Positions 17,498 to 26,232 of a stretch of 64,000 bases of DNA are shown here, one piece after another. Location: assembly GCF_008704715.1 (NCBI RefSeq), contig NZ_CP023689.1, positions 3,658,001 through 3,722,000 on the forward strand. The letters are read 5' to 3'. The notes under the pieces were generated by a model, which saw only the letters and a program-made list of their open reading frames with translations, was not told where the DNA came from and searched no databases. Position 1 is the stretch's first letter. Every line of letters begins with the position of its first letter. Both the position numbers and the translations under genes were made by a program. The stretch is from Streptomyces chartreusis. Lineage in GTDB: Bacteria > Actinomycetota > Actinomycetes > Streptomycetales > Streptomycetaceae.

Positions 17498-19830
17498 ACG
17501 TAGGTCAGTGGGCCAGGGACCTCGGAATGGGGGTCCGGTTCGCCTTCGTGGGCGGACGTGAGGGGTGGGTCCGTGCCCTGCTGACGGCCGTCGGCGTGGG
17601 GCTCGGGGTGGCGCTGCTGCTGCTCACCACCGCGGTCCCCAACATGCAGTCGGTCCGGCACGAACGCGAGAGCGCCCGCGCCGACGTCGACTACAGCCAC
17701 CTGGACCTCAAGCGCTCCGACCGCAGCCTGCTCATCGCGGACGTCGACACGGACTGGCGCGAGAAGGACATCCGCGGCCGGGCACTGGAGCCCGAGGGCG
17801 CGAAGGCGCCGCTGCCGCCGGGGCTGGAGAAGTTCCCCGCGACGGGCGAGATGGTGGTCTCCCCCGCCCTGAAGCGGCTTCTGGAGTCGGACGACGCCAA
17901 GCTTCTGCGCGAGCGGCTGCCCGAGCGGATCGTCGGCACCATCGGCGAGAGCGGCCTGATCGGCTCGCACGAACTCGCCTTCTTCCGGGGCGGCGAGGGC
18001 CTCGCCGAGCACATCGACGGCGCCCGGGTCGCCCGTATCGACCGGTTCGGGGACACCAGCCCCACCGAGACGGAGACCGACCCCGTACTGCTCCTGCTGG
18101 TCATCGTGATCTTCGTGGTGCTGCTGATGCCGGTCGCCGTCTTCATCGCCGCGGCCGTGCGCTTCGGCGGCGAGCGGCGCGACCGGCGGCTCGCGGCACT
18201 GCGGCTCGTCGGTTCCGACGGGCGCATGGTGCGCCGCGTCGCGGCCGGCGAGGCACTGGCGGGCGCCGTGCTGGGCCTGGGCTTCGGCACCGCCTTCTTC
18301 ATGATCGGGCGCCAGATCGCGGGCTCGGTCGAGGTGTTCGAGGTCAGTGTGTTCCCGAGCTACCTCGACCCCTCCCCCGCGCTGGCCCTGCTGGTCGGCC
18401 TGGCCGTCCCGGCGGCGGCCGTACTGGTGACGCTGTTCGCGATGCGCGGTGTGGTGATCGAACCGCTCGGCGTGGTGCGTACGGCGAAGCCCGCGCGGCG
18501 CCGGCTGTGGTGGCGGCTGCTGCTGCCGATCGGTGGCCTCGCGATGCTGTGGCCGATGATCGGCCAGGGCCGTGAGAACGGCACCTTCAACGAGTACCTC
18601 GTCATCGGCGGTGTGCTCCTGCTGCTCATCGGCGTGACCACGCTCCTGCCGTGGATCGTCGAGGCGGTCGTCGCCCGGCTCGGCTCTGGCGGCGTGGCCT
18701 GGCAGCTCGCGGTCCGCAGGCTCCAGTTGAGCAGCGGCACGGCGGCCCGCATGGTGAACGGCGTCGCGGTGGCGGTGGCCGGTGCCATCGCACTCCAGAT
18801 GCTGTTCGCCGGGGTGGAGAGCGACTACACGAAGTCCTCCGGCAAGGACGTCGAGCGTGCGCAGATGCAGGTGTCGCTGTCCCGTAATGCCCAGCTCGAC
18901 CCGGCGGTGGAGAAGTTCCGGGACACCAAGGGAGTCGAGGGGGTCTACGCGTACGCCGAGGGCTACCTGGGCGAGCGGCGGAAGGACCCCGAGACGGGCG
19001 TCGAGATGACCGTCGGCGACTGCGCGTCCCTGCGCGAGGCGGCCGAGCTGCCCTCGTGCCGCGACGGCGACATCTTCTACGTGTCGAACGCCGAGTGGGA
19101 CGAGGACACCCCGAAGCTGGCGAAGGAGGCGGGCCGGACGGTGTACCTCGACCCGTCGTACGAGGGCAGCCCGAAGCGGCAGGAGATCGCCTGGAAGATC
19201 CCGCGGGGCATCAAGGAGGCCCGCTCTCGCGAGGACCTGACGGGCCGGGAGCGCGGCGGCTTCCTCGTCACGCCGAAGGCGCTGCCCGCGTCGGCCGAGC
19301 CGGCGCTGCGGGGGCAGCTGTACCTGCAGCTCGACAGCTCCGTGCCGGACGTCCACGACCTCGTGCGGAACACCGCTGCGGCCGCCGACCCGCTGTCGTA
19401 CCCCATGAACTGGTACTCCACGCAGACCTCCGAACGCTACGGCACCATCCGCACCGGCCTGTTCGTCGGCGCCGTCTGTGTCATGGCGCTGATCGGCGCG
19501 AGCCTGCTGGTCTCGCAGCTGGAGCAGTTGCGCGACCGCAAGAAGCTGCTGTCGTCGCTGGTCGCCTTCGGCACCCGGCGCCGCACGCTGAGCCTGTCGG
19601 TGCTGTGGCAGACGGCGATCCCGATCGCGCTGGGGCTGCTGCTGGCCTCGGTGGTGGGGATGACGCTGGGCACGGTCCTGCTGAAGATGACCAACACTCC
19701 GGTCGTCGTGGACTGGACGAGTGTGCTGTCGATGACGGGCGTCGGCGCCGGCATCGTCCTGGCGGTGACGGTCCTCAGCCTGCCGCCGCTGCTGCGGCTG
19801 ATGCGGCCGGACGGGCTGCGCACCGAGTAG
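17494..19830 (+). CDS. FtsX-like ABC transporter permease
   Basis: 778 residues with two FtsX-type transmembrane blocks. The first membrane helix is near residue 30 (VGVGLGVALLLLTTAV), a four-helix block lies around residues 190-420, and a second block is at the C-terminus (SLLVSQLEQLRDRKKLLSSLVAFG, TAIPIALGLLLASVVGMTLG). Large extracytoplasmic loops fill the rest. Together with the ATPase it forms a MacB-like exporter or mechanotransmission complex in the membrane. It ends at a strong hairpin. Confidence 0.9.
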   Translation: MNVGQWARDLGMGVRFAFVGGREGWVRALLTAVGVGLGVALLLLTTAVPNMQSVRHERESARADVDYSHLDLKRSDRSLLIADVDTDWREKDIRGRALEPEGAKAPLPPGLEKFPATGEMVVSPALKRLLESDDAKLLRERLPERIVGTIGESGLIGSHELAFFRGGEGLAEHIDGARVARIDRFGDTSPTETETDPVLLLLVIVIFVVLLMPVAVFIAAAVRFGGERRDRRLAALRLVGSDGRMVRRVAAGEALAGAVLGLGFGTAFFMIGRQIAGSVEVFEVSVFPSYLDPSPALALLVGLAVPAAAVLVTLFAMRGVVIEPLGVVRTAKPARRRLWWRLLLPIGGLAMLWPMIGQGRENGTFNEYLVIGGVLLLLIGVTTLLPWIVEAVVARLGSGGVAWQLAVRRLQLSSGTAARMVNGVAVAVAGAIALQMLFAGVESDYTKSSGKDVERAQMQVSLSRNAQLDPAVEKFRDTKGVEGVYAYAEGYLGERRKDPETGVEMTVGDCASLREAAELPSCRDGDIFYVSNAEWDEDTPKLAKEAGRTVYLDPSYEGSPKRQEIAWKIPRGIKEARSREDLTGRERGGFLVTPKALPASAEPALRGQLYLQLDSSVPDVHDLVRNTAAAADPLSYPMNWYSTQTSERYGTIRTGLFVGAVCVMALIGASLLVSQLEQLRDRKKLLSSLVAFGTRRRTLSLSVLWQTAIPIALGLLLASVVGMTLGTVLLKMTNTPVVVDWTSVLSMTGVGAGIVLAVTVLSLPPLLRLMRPDGLRTE

Positions 19831-19848
19831 GACGGACGGCGCACGGCT

Positions 19849-19888
19849 GACGGCGGTGGGGCTCCCCTCGGGGAACCCCACCGCCGTC
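19849..19888. terminator. Bidirectional hairpin terminator
   Basis: A perfect 13-bp stem (19849-19861 with 19876-19888) separates the ABC permease gene (+) from the convergent roadblock-like gene (-). Confidence 0.75.
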
Positions 19889-19892
19889 GCGT

Positions 19893-20321
19893 TCAGAGGC
19901 TGTACTCCCGTACGACCCGCCGGACCTGGGCGAACAGCATGCCCACGTTGACCGACTTGCGGCAGACGACGACGGCCACCACGTCCTGCTGCTCGGTCAG
20001 CCGCACGAACAGGTGCGTGAGGTTCTCACTGTTGACCAGGATCTCCTGGAAGAAGTGGTTGTCGCTGCTGATGCCGCGGCGCTCCTTGAAGACGTCCTCG
20101 ATCATCACGACCGTGCGCCCCTGGAACAGGTCGAGCGTCGCGCCCGCCAGCAGGTCCAGGACCTCCGGCGGATGGTTCTCGACGGTCTCGTACGACAGCA
20201 GCATCCCGGTGGACATGTCGACCACCCCGGAGGCCACGCAGTCCGGGGCGTCGGTGCGAAGGTGCTTGACCAGGCTCATCACCTGGTCGGAGAAACTTGA
20301 GGTCATGCGCTTCGTCGCCAT
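19893..20321 (-). CDS. Roadblock/LC7-like protein (142 aa)
   Basis: 142 residues with no membrane segment. The profile (CVASGVVDMSTGMLLSYETVENH, LDLFQGRTVVMIEDVFKERRG, LTHLFVRLTEQQDVVAVVVCRKS) resembles the alpha-beta roadblock fold found in bacterial GTPase regulators. It is the last gene of a three-gene minus-strand group, with only 4 nt between it and the next roadblock gene. No GTPase or sensor kinase gene is nearby, unlike the conservons of Streptomyces. Function unknown. Confidence 0.6.
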   Translation of the reverse strand: MATKRMTSSFSDQVMSLVKHLRTDAPDCVASGVVDMSTGMLLSYETVENHPPEVLDLLAGATLDLFQGRTVVMIEDVFKERRGISSDNHFFQEILVNSENLTHLFVRLTEQQDVVAVVVCRKSVNVGMLFAQVRRVVREYSL

Positions 20322-20325
20322 CCCT

Positions 20326-20712
20326 TCAAACTCCCTCTGGTGCCTTGTCGGTGAGGATCAGATCGATGCGTCGCAGGGCGGACTGCGTAGCCCGGTTCAG
20401 GTGGTCCACGTCCATGCCCTCGTCGCCGAGCACGACCATCAGGGCGGTGTCGCCGACGGCGAAGAAGGCGGCACAGCCATGGCTGCCGTAGGTGACCGTC
20501 CGGCGCAGGGTGCCGCGGGCGGTGGCGTCGGCGGTGCGCCTGGCGAGACCGAGACCGGCCGCGGCGAGGGCGGCGAGGCCCTCCGGGTCGATGGTGTCGG
20601 CGGTGTCCGCGGCGATGAGGAGGCCGTCGGCGGCGGCGACCGCGGTGTCGGTGATCCCGGTGACCTGTTCGCGCAGGCCACGCATTTCCAGTGCCAGGGC
20701 CTTGTGATCCAT
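20326..20712 (-). CDS. Roadblock/LC7 domain protein
   Basis: 128 residues. GLREQVTGITDTAVAAADGL, DPEGLAALAAAGLGLARRTA and GDTALMVVLGDEGMDVDHLN fit the roadblock/MglB-like fold. ATG 20712 was taken because homology to the family begins there (MDHKALALEMRGLREQ); the upstream nine codons look like leader. It is probably translated with its neighbours as a small operon. Confidence 0.75.
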   Translation of the reverse strand: MDHKALALEMRGLREQVTGITDTAVAAADGLLIAADTADTIDPEGLAALAAAGLGLARRTADATARGTLRRTVTYGSHGCAAFFAVGDTALMVVLGDEGMDVDHLNRATQSALRRIDLILTDKAPEGV

Positions 20713-20765
20713 GTACGCGACTCTCCTATTTCTTTTCACATCTGATCGGCTGCTTCATTTCGGAC

Positions 20766-21602
20766 TCATCTCGTAATTCCGTTCCGCAGGCGGAAGAAGC
20801 TGCCGGGTTTTCGGCGGGGCAGAGCGGTCGGGGTCGAGGGCGGGTGCGGCGGCGGCTCGACGGGCGCCGGTTCCCGCGGGCGCAGCGCGTGGCCGTCCGG
20901 AAAGGGGCGGACGGGGATCGGCGCGGGCGCCTCGGCGCAGACCAGCAGTCCGTCGCCGAGCATCCGCGCGACCTCGACCGTCACGGCGTACACGCCCCGC
21001 CCGATCCGGAAGGCGAGGTCCCGGGCGGTACGGCGGCCGTCGGCGTGGGCGAGCAGCTCACGCCGCAGGACGGTGAGCGGGGTGTCCGTGTCGGCGGGCG
21101 CCGGTGCGGGCACGGGCCGCTCGCGGTCGGGGTGGACGGGGTGCGGCAGCTCGGTGAGCGCGGTGAGTCTGCGGGCCGCCCCCTGGAGCAGGCCGAGCGG
21201 CGGTTCCCCCACGGGGACCTGCGCGAACGGCTCGAAGGTGGGGACGCGTTCGCAGTCGTCGACCCGGCCGGCGGCGATGGCGAACACGGCGTCGTGCAGC
21301 GCCATCGCGCACACGACCCGCAGCTGCGCCGCCCCCGCGTACCCGCGTGCGATGAGGGCGGTCGCCGGCCAGCGCGAGCCCCCGGACTCCCGCATCAGTT
21401 CGGCCCACTGCTCGCCGCTGACCCGGCCGGAGCGCAGCAGCAGCGCCTCGGGGCCCGGTGCGCCGGGGGACTCGGCGGCGACCACCCGGCCGTCGCCGAG
21501 GTGGAAGGTGCCGCCCGGCGTTCCGCTGACCCTGAGCTCTCCGGTGAAGCCGTCACGCGCACAGACGGCCAGGGCCCGTGCCAGGTGTTCGTAGCCCGAC
21601 AT
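20766..21602 (-). CDS. DUF4388-like protein
   Basis: 278 residues. The N-terminal region (ARDGFTGELRVSGTPGGTFHLGDGRVVAAES) matches the DUF4388/PatA N-terminal pattern, often found next to roadblock proteins and small GTPases. The rest is helical with a Pro-rich C-terminal tail (DGHALRPREPAPVEPPPHPP). ATG 21602 was preferred to 21626 because MSGYEHLARAL begins the conserved part. It heads the trio, 53 nt before the roadblock gene. Confidence 0.6.
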   Translation of the reverse strand: MSGYEHLARALAVCARDGFTGELRVSGTPGGTFHLGDGRVVAAESPGAPGPEALLLRSGRVSGEQWAELMRESGGSRWPATALIARGYAGAAQLRVVCAMALHDAVFAIAAGRVDDCERVPTFEPFAQVPVGEPPLGLLQGAARRLTALTELPHPVHPDRERPVPAPAPADTDTPLTVLRRELLAHADGRRTARDLAFRIGRGVYAVTVEVARMLGDGLLVCAEAPAPIPVRPFPDGHALRPREPAPVEPPPHPPSTPTALPRRKPGSFFRLRNGITR

Positions 21603-21756
21603 CACACCCCTCGTCGTTTCGCACACACGCCTGACGCATAGCGCTGAGGGGGGAATGTGTATCAGTCCGCGCGCATATTCCGGAGAGGGATATCCGACCT
21701 GTCGCTAGTTGACGGAAGTTGAGTTTGAGGATGACTCAAAGAACTGTGTTCGGCGC

Positions 21757-22704
21757 TCATTTGACCGATTGGCACACCGATACCGGCAACGGCCGAAGCG
21801 CCTCTCGCAGGGCCGCCGCCAGCTCCTCGTACTCCGCTCCGCGCGCCGCTCCGGCCCGCATCGCGAGGGCGATCCGGCGGGTGGGGGCGGGCTCGGCGAA
21901 GTAGCCGGTGAGGAGTTGGCTGCTGCGGGTCGTCTCCACCTTGAGGGCGGTCCGCGGGAGCAGTGTGCAGCCGAGGCCGCCCGCGACGAGCTGCACGAGC
22001 GTCGACAGACCGGCGGCCGTAGTGGTCACCGGGGCATCCTCGCGGCCGGCCTCCCGGCAGATGTCGAGCGCCTGGTCGCGCAGGCAGTGCCCCTCGTCCA
22101 GGAGCAGCAGGTTGAGCGCCCTGAGCTCCTCGCGCGGGATGCCCTCGCGGCCGCCGAGCCAGTGGCCGAGCGGGGTGACGAGCAAGAAGTCCTCGTCGAA
22201 GAGCGGGAGTTCGGCGATCGAGGGCATCCCGAGGGGGACGGCGAGCAGCAGCAGGTCGAGGCGGCCGGTGGTGAGCCCGTCGACCAGGCTCGCGGTCTGC
22301 TCCTCGTGCACCTGGAGGTCGAGTTGCGGATAGCGGTCGTGCACGAGCCTCAGCACGGTGGGCAGGAGATACGGCGCGACGGTGGGGATGACACCGAGCC
22401 GCAGCACGCCGGTGAACGGGGCCCGTACCGCCTCGGCCTCCTCCATCAGCGCCCCGACCTCCGCCAGCACGGCCTTCGCGCGTACGGCGAGGCGCTCGCC
22501 GGCGGCCGACAGCAGCACCTTGCGGGTGGTGCGCTCCAGCAGCGTCACTCCGAGTGACTCCTCCAGGGCGGAGACGGCACCTGACAGGGCGGGCTGGCTC
22601 ATGCCGATCGCGGCGGCCGCGTCCCGGAAATGGAGGTGCTCGGCGACGGCCGCGAAGGCCCGCAGCTGGGCGAGACTCGGCTGTCTCCTCTTACTCACGG
22701 TCAC
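21757..22704 (-). CDS. oxyR: Hydrogen-peroxide-sensing LysR regulator OxyR
   Basis: About 315 residues with a LysR winged helix (LAQLRAFAAVAEHLHFRDAAAAIG, QPALSGAVSALEESLGVTLLER) and a regulatory domain containing the redox cysteine pair in GHCLRDQALDIC. Oxidation forms a disulfide and activates the divergent ahpC-ahpD genes. The start is uncertain among GTG codons at 22713, 22704 and 22698; 22704 is given because GGAG lies about 10 nt upstream. Confidence 0.92.
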   Translation of the reverse strand: MTVSKRRQPSLAQLRAFAAVAEHLHFRDAAAAIGMSQPALSGAVSALEESLGVTLLERTTRKVLLSAAGERLAVRAKAVLAEVGALMEEAEAVRAPFTGVLRLGVIPTVAPYLLPTVLRLVHDRYPQLDLQVHEEQTASLVDGLTTGRLDLLLLAVPLGMPSIAELPLFDEDFLLVTPLGHWLGGREGIPREELRALNLLLLDEGHCLRDQALDICREAGREDAPVTTTAAGLSTLVQLVAGGLGCTLLPRTALKVETTRSSQLLTGYFAEPAPTRRIALAMRAGAARGAEYEELAAALREALRPLPVSVCQSVK

Positions 22705-22723
22705 TGATAGCACGCTCCGATCA
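22705..22723. promoter_or_regulatory. LysR-type TGAT-N11-ATCA box in the oxyR-ahpC gap
   Basis: TGAT (22705-22708) and ATCA (22720-22723) flank exactly 11 nt, giving the T-N11-A LysR core. It overlaps the oxyR start region and lies upstream of ahpC, so OxyR may bind here for autoregulation and for ahpC activation. Confidence 0.5.
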
Positions 22724-22838
22724 ACCTGACCGAGTGTAGCTATTTCCCGTATCAATGCAGCCTGTGCCAGGATCGGTAAGGTCCAACCCAAGGGAGACGC
22801 CTGTACCGAATCGGTGTCTCCTCGCTGCAAGGAGAGTT

Positions 22839-23393
22839 GTGCTCACTGTCGGTGACAAGTTCCCCGCGTTCGAACTGACCGCCTGCGTCTCGCTGGAGAA
22901 GGGCAAGGAGTTCGGGACGATCGACCACAAGACCTACGAGGGCAAGTGGAAGATCGTCTTCGCCTGGCCGAAGGACTTCACCTTCGTCTGCCCGACCGAG
23001 ATCGCGGCCTTCGGCAAGCTGAACGAGGAGTTCGCCGACCGTGACGCCCAGGTCCTCGGCTTCTCCGGTGACTCGGAGTTCGTCCACCACGCCTGGCGCA
23101 AGGACCACGACGACCTGCGCGACCTGCCGTTCCCGATGATGGCCGACTCCAAGCACGAGCTGATGCGCGACCTCGGCATCGAGGGCGAGGACGGCTTCGC
23201 CAAGCGCGCCGTCTTCATCGTCGACCAGAACAACGAGATCCAGTTCTCCATGGTGACCGCCGGCTCCGTCGGCCGTAACCCCAAGGAGGTCCTGCGGGTC
23301 CTGGACGCCCTCCAGACGGACGAGCTCTGCCCGTGCAACTGGAGCAAGGGCGAGGACACCCTGGACCCGGTCAAGCTGCTCGCGGGAGAGTGA
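22839..23393 (+). CDS. ahpC: Alkyl hydroperoxide reductase, peroxiredoxin AhpC
   Basis: 184-residue typical 2-Cys peroxiredoxin. The peroxidatic cysteine is C51 in DFTFVCPTEIAAF, and the resolving cysteine is in the CPC motif (C164/C166). It reduces hydrogen peroxide and organic peroxides and is recycled by AhpD. GTG 22839 was chosen because AAGGAG lies just upstream and because the family N-terminus is LTVGDKFPAF. It is divergent from oxyR, which is expected to activate it. Confidence 0.97.
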   Translation: MLTVGDKFPAFELTACVSLEKGKEFGTIDHKTYEGKWKIVFAWPKDFTFVCPTEIAAFGKLNEEFADRDAQVLGFSGDSEFVHHAWRKDHDDLRDLPFPMMADSKHELMRDLGIEGEDGFAKRAVFIVDQNNEIQFSMVTAGSVGRNPKEVLRVLDALQTDELCPCNWSKGEDTLDPVKLLAGE

Positions 23394-23398
23394 CCCAC

Positions 23399-23932
23399 AT
23401 GTCGCTCGACTCCCTGAAGTCCCGCATACCGGACTACGCCAAGGACCTGAAGCTCAACCTGGGCTCGGTCATCGGCAACTCGGACCTCCCGGCGCAGCAG
23501 CTGTGGGGCACGGTGCTCGCCACGGCGATCGCCGCGCGCTCCCCGATCGTGCTGCGCGAGCTGGCGCCGGAGGCCGAGGCGAACCTCTCGCCCGAGGCGT
23601 ACACCGCGGCGAAGTCCGCGGCCGCCGTGATGGCGATGAACAACGTCTTCTACCGGACCCGGCACCTGCTGTCCGACCACGAGTACGGCAACCTGCGTGC
23701 CGGTCTGCGGATGAACGTCATCGGCAACCCCGGCGTCGACAAGGTCGACTTCGAGCTGTGGTCGTTCGCGGTGTCCGCCATCAACGGCTGCGGTCTGTGC
23801 CTGGACTCGCACGAGCAGGTGCTGCGCAAGGCCGGCGTGGACCGGGAGACGGTCCAGGAGGCGTTCAAGATCGCGTCGGTGATCCAGGCGATCGCCGTCA
23901 CCCTGGACGCCGAGGCGGTTCTGGCGGAGTAG
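23399..23932 (+). CDS. ahpD: Alkyl hydroperoxidase AhpD
   Basis: 177 residues with the AhpD active site C131-GLC134 followed by H138 (NGCGLCLDSHEQ), which relays electrons from the lipoamide pathway to AhpC and has weak peroxidase activity of its own. The ATG lies 5 nt after the ahpC stop, so the two genes form one operon. A strong terminator follows. Confidence 0.96.
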   Translation: MSLDSLKSRIPDYAKDLKLNLGSVIGNSDLPAQQLWGTVLATAIAARSPIVLRELAPEAEANLSPEAYTAAKSAAAVMAMNNVFYRTRHLLSDHEYGNLRAGLRMNVIGNPGVDKVDFELWSFAVSAINGCGLCLDSHEQVLRKAGVDRETVQEAFKIASVIQAIAVTLDAEAVLAE

Positions 23933-23949
23933 CGCTTCCCCGCACGACG

Positions 23950-23984
23950 AAGGGCCCGTTCACCTCGAAGGTGAACGGGCCCTT
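23950..23984. terminator. Strong bidirectional terminator after ahpD
   Basis: A 16-bp perfect stem (23950-23965 with 23969-23984) has a 3-nt CGA loop. It ends 5 nt before the stop of the convergent AI-2E-family gene and can serve both transcripts. Confidence 0.8.
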
Positions 23985-23989
23985 TGTCA

Positions 23990-25363
23990 TCACTCCGAAG
24001 GCGCCGGCTCCCTGGCGGCGGGCGGTGGTTGCACGGGAGCCACCTCCACCGCGGTCGCGCCCCTTGGTTCGGGCGCCTGGCGCAGCGCCGCCTCCTGCGA
24101 GTACGCCCGCAGATACCCGACGATCGTGTTCGACACCGCCACCAGCGGCACCGCCACCACCGCGCCGCCGATCCCGGCCACCATGCCGCCGGCCGCCACC
24201 GACAGCACGACCGCCAGCGGATGCACGCGGACCGCGCGCCCGAGGATGAACGGCTGGAGGATGTGGCCCTCGATCTGCTGCACGGCGAGGACGACGACGA
24301 GCGTCATGACGGCGGTGAAGACGCCCTGTGTCACCAGGGCCACCACGACCGCCAGCGCGCCGGAGGCCACCGCGCCGACGAGCGGGATGAAGGAGAACAG
24401 GAAGATGAAGACGGCCAGCGGGACGGCCATGGGGACGTCGAGGAAGTAGATGCCGATGCCGATGAACACGGCGTCGATCAGGGCGACCACCACCGTGCCG
24501 CGCACATACGCCGTCAGCGTCGCCCAGGCCCGCGGCCCGGCGCCGGCGACTCCCGGACGGGCGGCGGCCGGGACCAGTTTGAGGGTCCACTGCCAGATCC
24601 GCTTGCCGTCGTAGAGCAGGAACAGCGTCGAGAAGGCCGCCAGCAGGATGCCGGTCAGCGCCTCGACGATGACGGTGACGCCTTCGAGGCCGGCCGAGGT
24701 GATCTCGTCGGTGTTGGCGCCGATCGCCTCCCGGAGGTTCTCGGCGATCTCGTTGATCTGCTTGTCGGTGACGTGGAAGGGGCTGTTGAGCAGCCAGTTG
24801 CGCAGCTCGTCGATGCCGTCCTGGACCTGGTCGGAGAGATTGTCGATGTTCTCCATGACCTGCCAGGTCACGAACCAGCCCATCAGCCCGATGACGACGA
24901 ACCCGAGGATCGCGGTCAGCGCGGTCGCCGGCCCGCGCGGCACGCCCCGCCGGGTCAGCCAGGCCACCGAGGGCTGCATCAGCGCGGTGAGTAGCAGGGC
25001 GATGACGAAGGCCAGCACGACGAGTTGGACGGCACTGATGACCCGCATCAGCACCCAGACGGTGCCGGCGAGCACCAGCAGCCGCCAGCCGGCCTCCGCG
25101 GCGACCCGTACGCCCCACGGCACGACCTGTGCGGGGTCGGGGCGCGGTGCCGGAGCCGCGGGCGCGTAGTCGGGGGGCCTTGGCACGTGGTCCACGGGTG
25201 GCGGGTCGGCGGCAGGGGGCGGTTCGGTGGCGACGGCGGTCCGCCCCACCGGCTCTGGTTGGGTGCTCTCCCGCTCCACCGCGGCCCGGCGCTCGTCCAA
25301 CCGCTCACTCATCTCGGTCAGACCGGCACCGACCCGGCCGAGCCACCCTGGCACTCGCGACAT
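23990..25363 (-). CDS. AI-2E family (PerM-like) membrane transporter
   Basis: 457 residues: a Pro-rich cytoplasmic N-terminus, then about eight hydrophobic segments (from WVLMRVISAVQLVVLAFVIA to PLVAVSNTIVGYLR) with family motifs TLFLLYDGKRIW and GHILQPFILGRAVRVHPLAVV. Members export small molecules or sodium; the cargo cannot be told from sequence. ATG 25363 was used because the region upstream looks non-coding. Confidence 0.88.
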   Translation of the reverse strand: MSRVPGWLGRVGAGLTEMSERLDERRAAVERESTQPEPVGRTAVATEPPPAADPPPVDHVPRPPDYAPAAPAPRPDPAQVVPWGVRVAAEAGWRLLVLAGTVWVLMRVISAVQLVVLAFVIALLLTALMQPSVAWLTRRGVPRGPATALTAILGFVVIGLMGWFVTWQVMENIDNLSDQVQDGIDELRNWLLNSPFHVTDKQINEIAENLREAIGANTDEITSAGLEGVTVIVEALTGILLAAFSTLFLLYDGKRIWQWTLKLVPAAARPGVAGAGPRAWATLTAYVRGTVVVALIDAVFIGIGIYFLDVPMAVPLAVFIFLFSFIPLVGAVASGALAVVVALVTQGVFTAVMTLVVVLAVQQIEGHILQPFILGRAVRVHPLAVVLSVAAGGMVAGIGGAVVAVPLVAVSNTIVGYLRAYSQEAALRQAPEPRGATAVEVAPVQPPPAAREPAPSE

Positions 25364-25453
25364 GATCCGTCCTCTTCCCCCGTCTTTCCCCACCACTCCC
25401 CCCTGGAGTCGTCGAATCCGACCGTACATGGCACCGCACGGGGAAACGCGAAA

Positions 25454-25480
25454 GCCCCTCACCCAAAGACGGTGAGGGGC
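25454..25480 (-). terminator. Terminator of the SLT transglycosylase gene
   Basis: A 10-bp stem (25454-25463 with 25471-25480) and 7-nt loop lie 39 nt downstream of the transglycosylase stop on the minus strand, followed there by TTTCGCGTTT. Confidence 0.65.
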
Positions 25481-25518
25481 AATGCAGGGTTGAGAGCCGC
25501 CGGTTCCCGGCCGAGTCT

Positions 25519-26214
25519 CTAGTACCAGCTGTTGGCCTGCCAGAAGTCCCAGGCGCCGCAGGGGCTGCCGTAGCGGTCGTTCATGTAGTTCAGGCCCCAC
25601 TTGATCTGCGTGGCGGGGTTCGTCTGCCAGTCGGCGCCGACCGACGACATCTTGGATCCGGGCAGGGCCTGGAAGAGGCCGTAGGCACCGGAGGAGGGGT
25701 TCACGGCCTGGTAGTTCCAGTCGGACTCGTGGTCCACGATGTTGCTGAAGCACTGGAACTGGTCGCTCGGCACCATCGAACGCGCCATCGACTGGATCTG
25801 CGAGATGCTGTACGAGCTCTGGACCGGGAAGTCGGCCGAGGAGGACCGGGAGGCCTTGGCCTCGGCCTCTTCGCGCTCCTTGGCTTCCTGCGCCGCCTTC
25901 TCAGCCTTCTCGGCGGCTTCCTTCTTCTCGATGGCGCTCTGGGCGGCAGCCTTGCGGGCGGCCTCCTCGGCGTCCTTCTTTGCGCTCACGTCCGCGGCGA
26001 TGGCCTGGACATCCGCCTGCGCCGACAGGGACTCGGTCTGCACCTGGGCCTGCTGGCCCGCGGGTATGTCCGCGAGGAGCGTCGAATCGGCAGCCGTCGC
26101 CTCGGCGTCGTTGTTCTGCGCGGTGCTGCCCGAGGCAACGCCGACGACGCTTCCGACAGCGGTGACCGCGGTGGCAGAGGCCACTGCGAATCCCCTGACC
26201 GAAATCGGACTCAC
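25519..26214 (-). CDS. Secreted SLT-domain lytic transglycosylase
   Basis: 231 residues: a signal peptide-like N-terminus (VRGFAVASATAVTAVGSVVGVASG), an Ala/Glu/Lys-rich helical linker (~78-122) and a C-terminal SLT domain with catalytic Glu163 (NIVDHESDWNYQAVN, GAYGLFQALPGSKM). It cleaves peptidoglycan glycan strands outside the cell. GTG 26214 was chosen because GGAAGGA lies 6 nt before it; an in-frame ATG at 26232 has no such site. The long upstream gap suggests a regulated leader. Confidence 0.88.
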   Translation of the reverse strand: MSPISVRGFAVASATAVTAVGSVVGVASGSTAQNNDAEATAADSTLLADIPAGQQAQVQTESLSAQADVQAIAADVSAKKDAEEAARKAAAQSAIEKKEAAEKAEKAAQEAKEREEAEAKASRSSSADFPVQSSYSISQIQSMARSMVPSDQFQCFSNIVDHESDWNYQAVNPSSGAYGLFQALPGSKMSSVGADWQTNPATQIKWGLNYMNDRYGSPCGAWDFWQANSWY

Positions 26215-26232
26215 ACGGTTTCCTTCCAGCAT

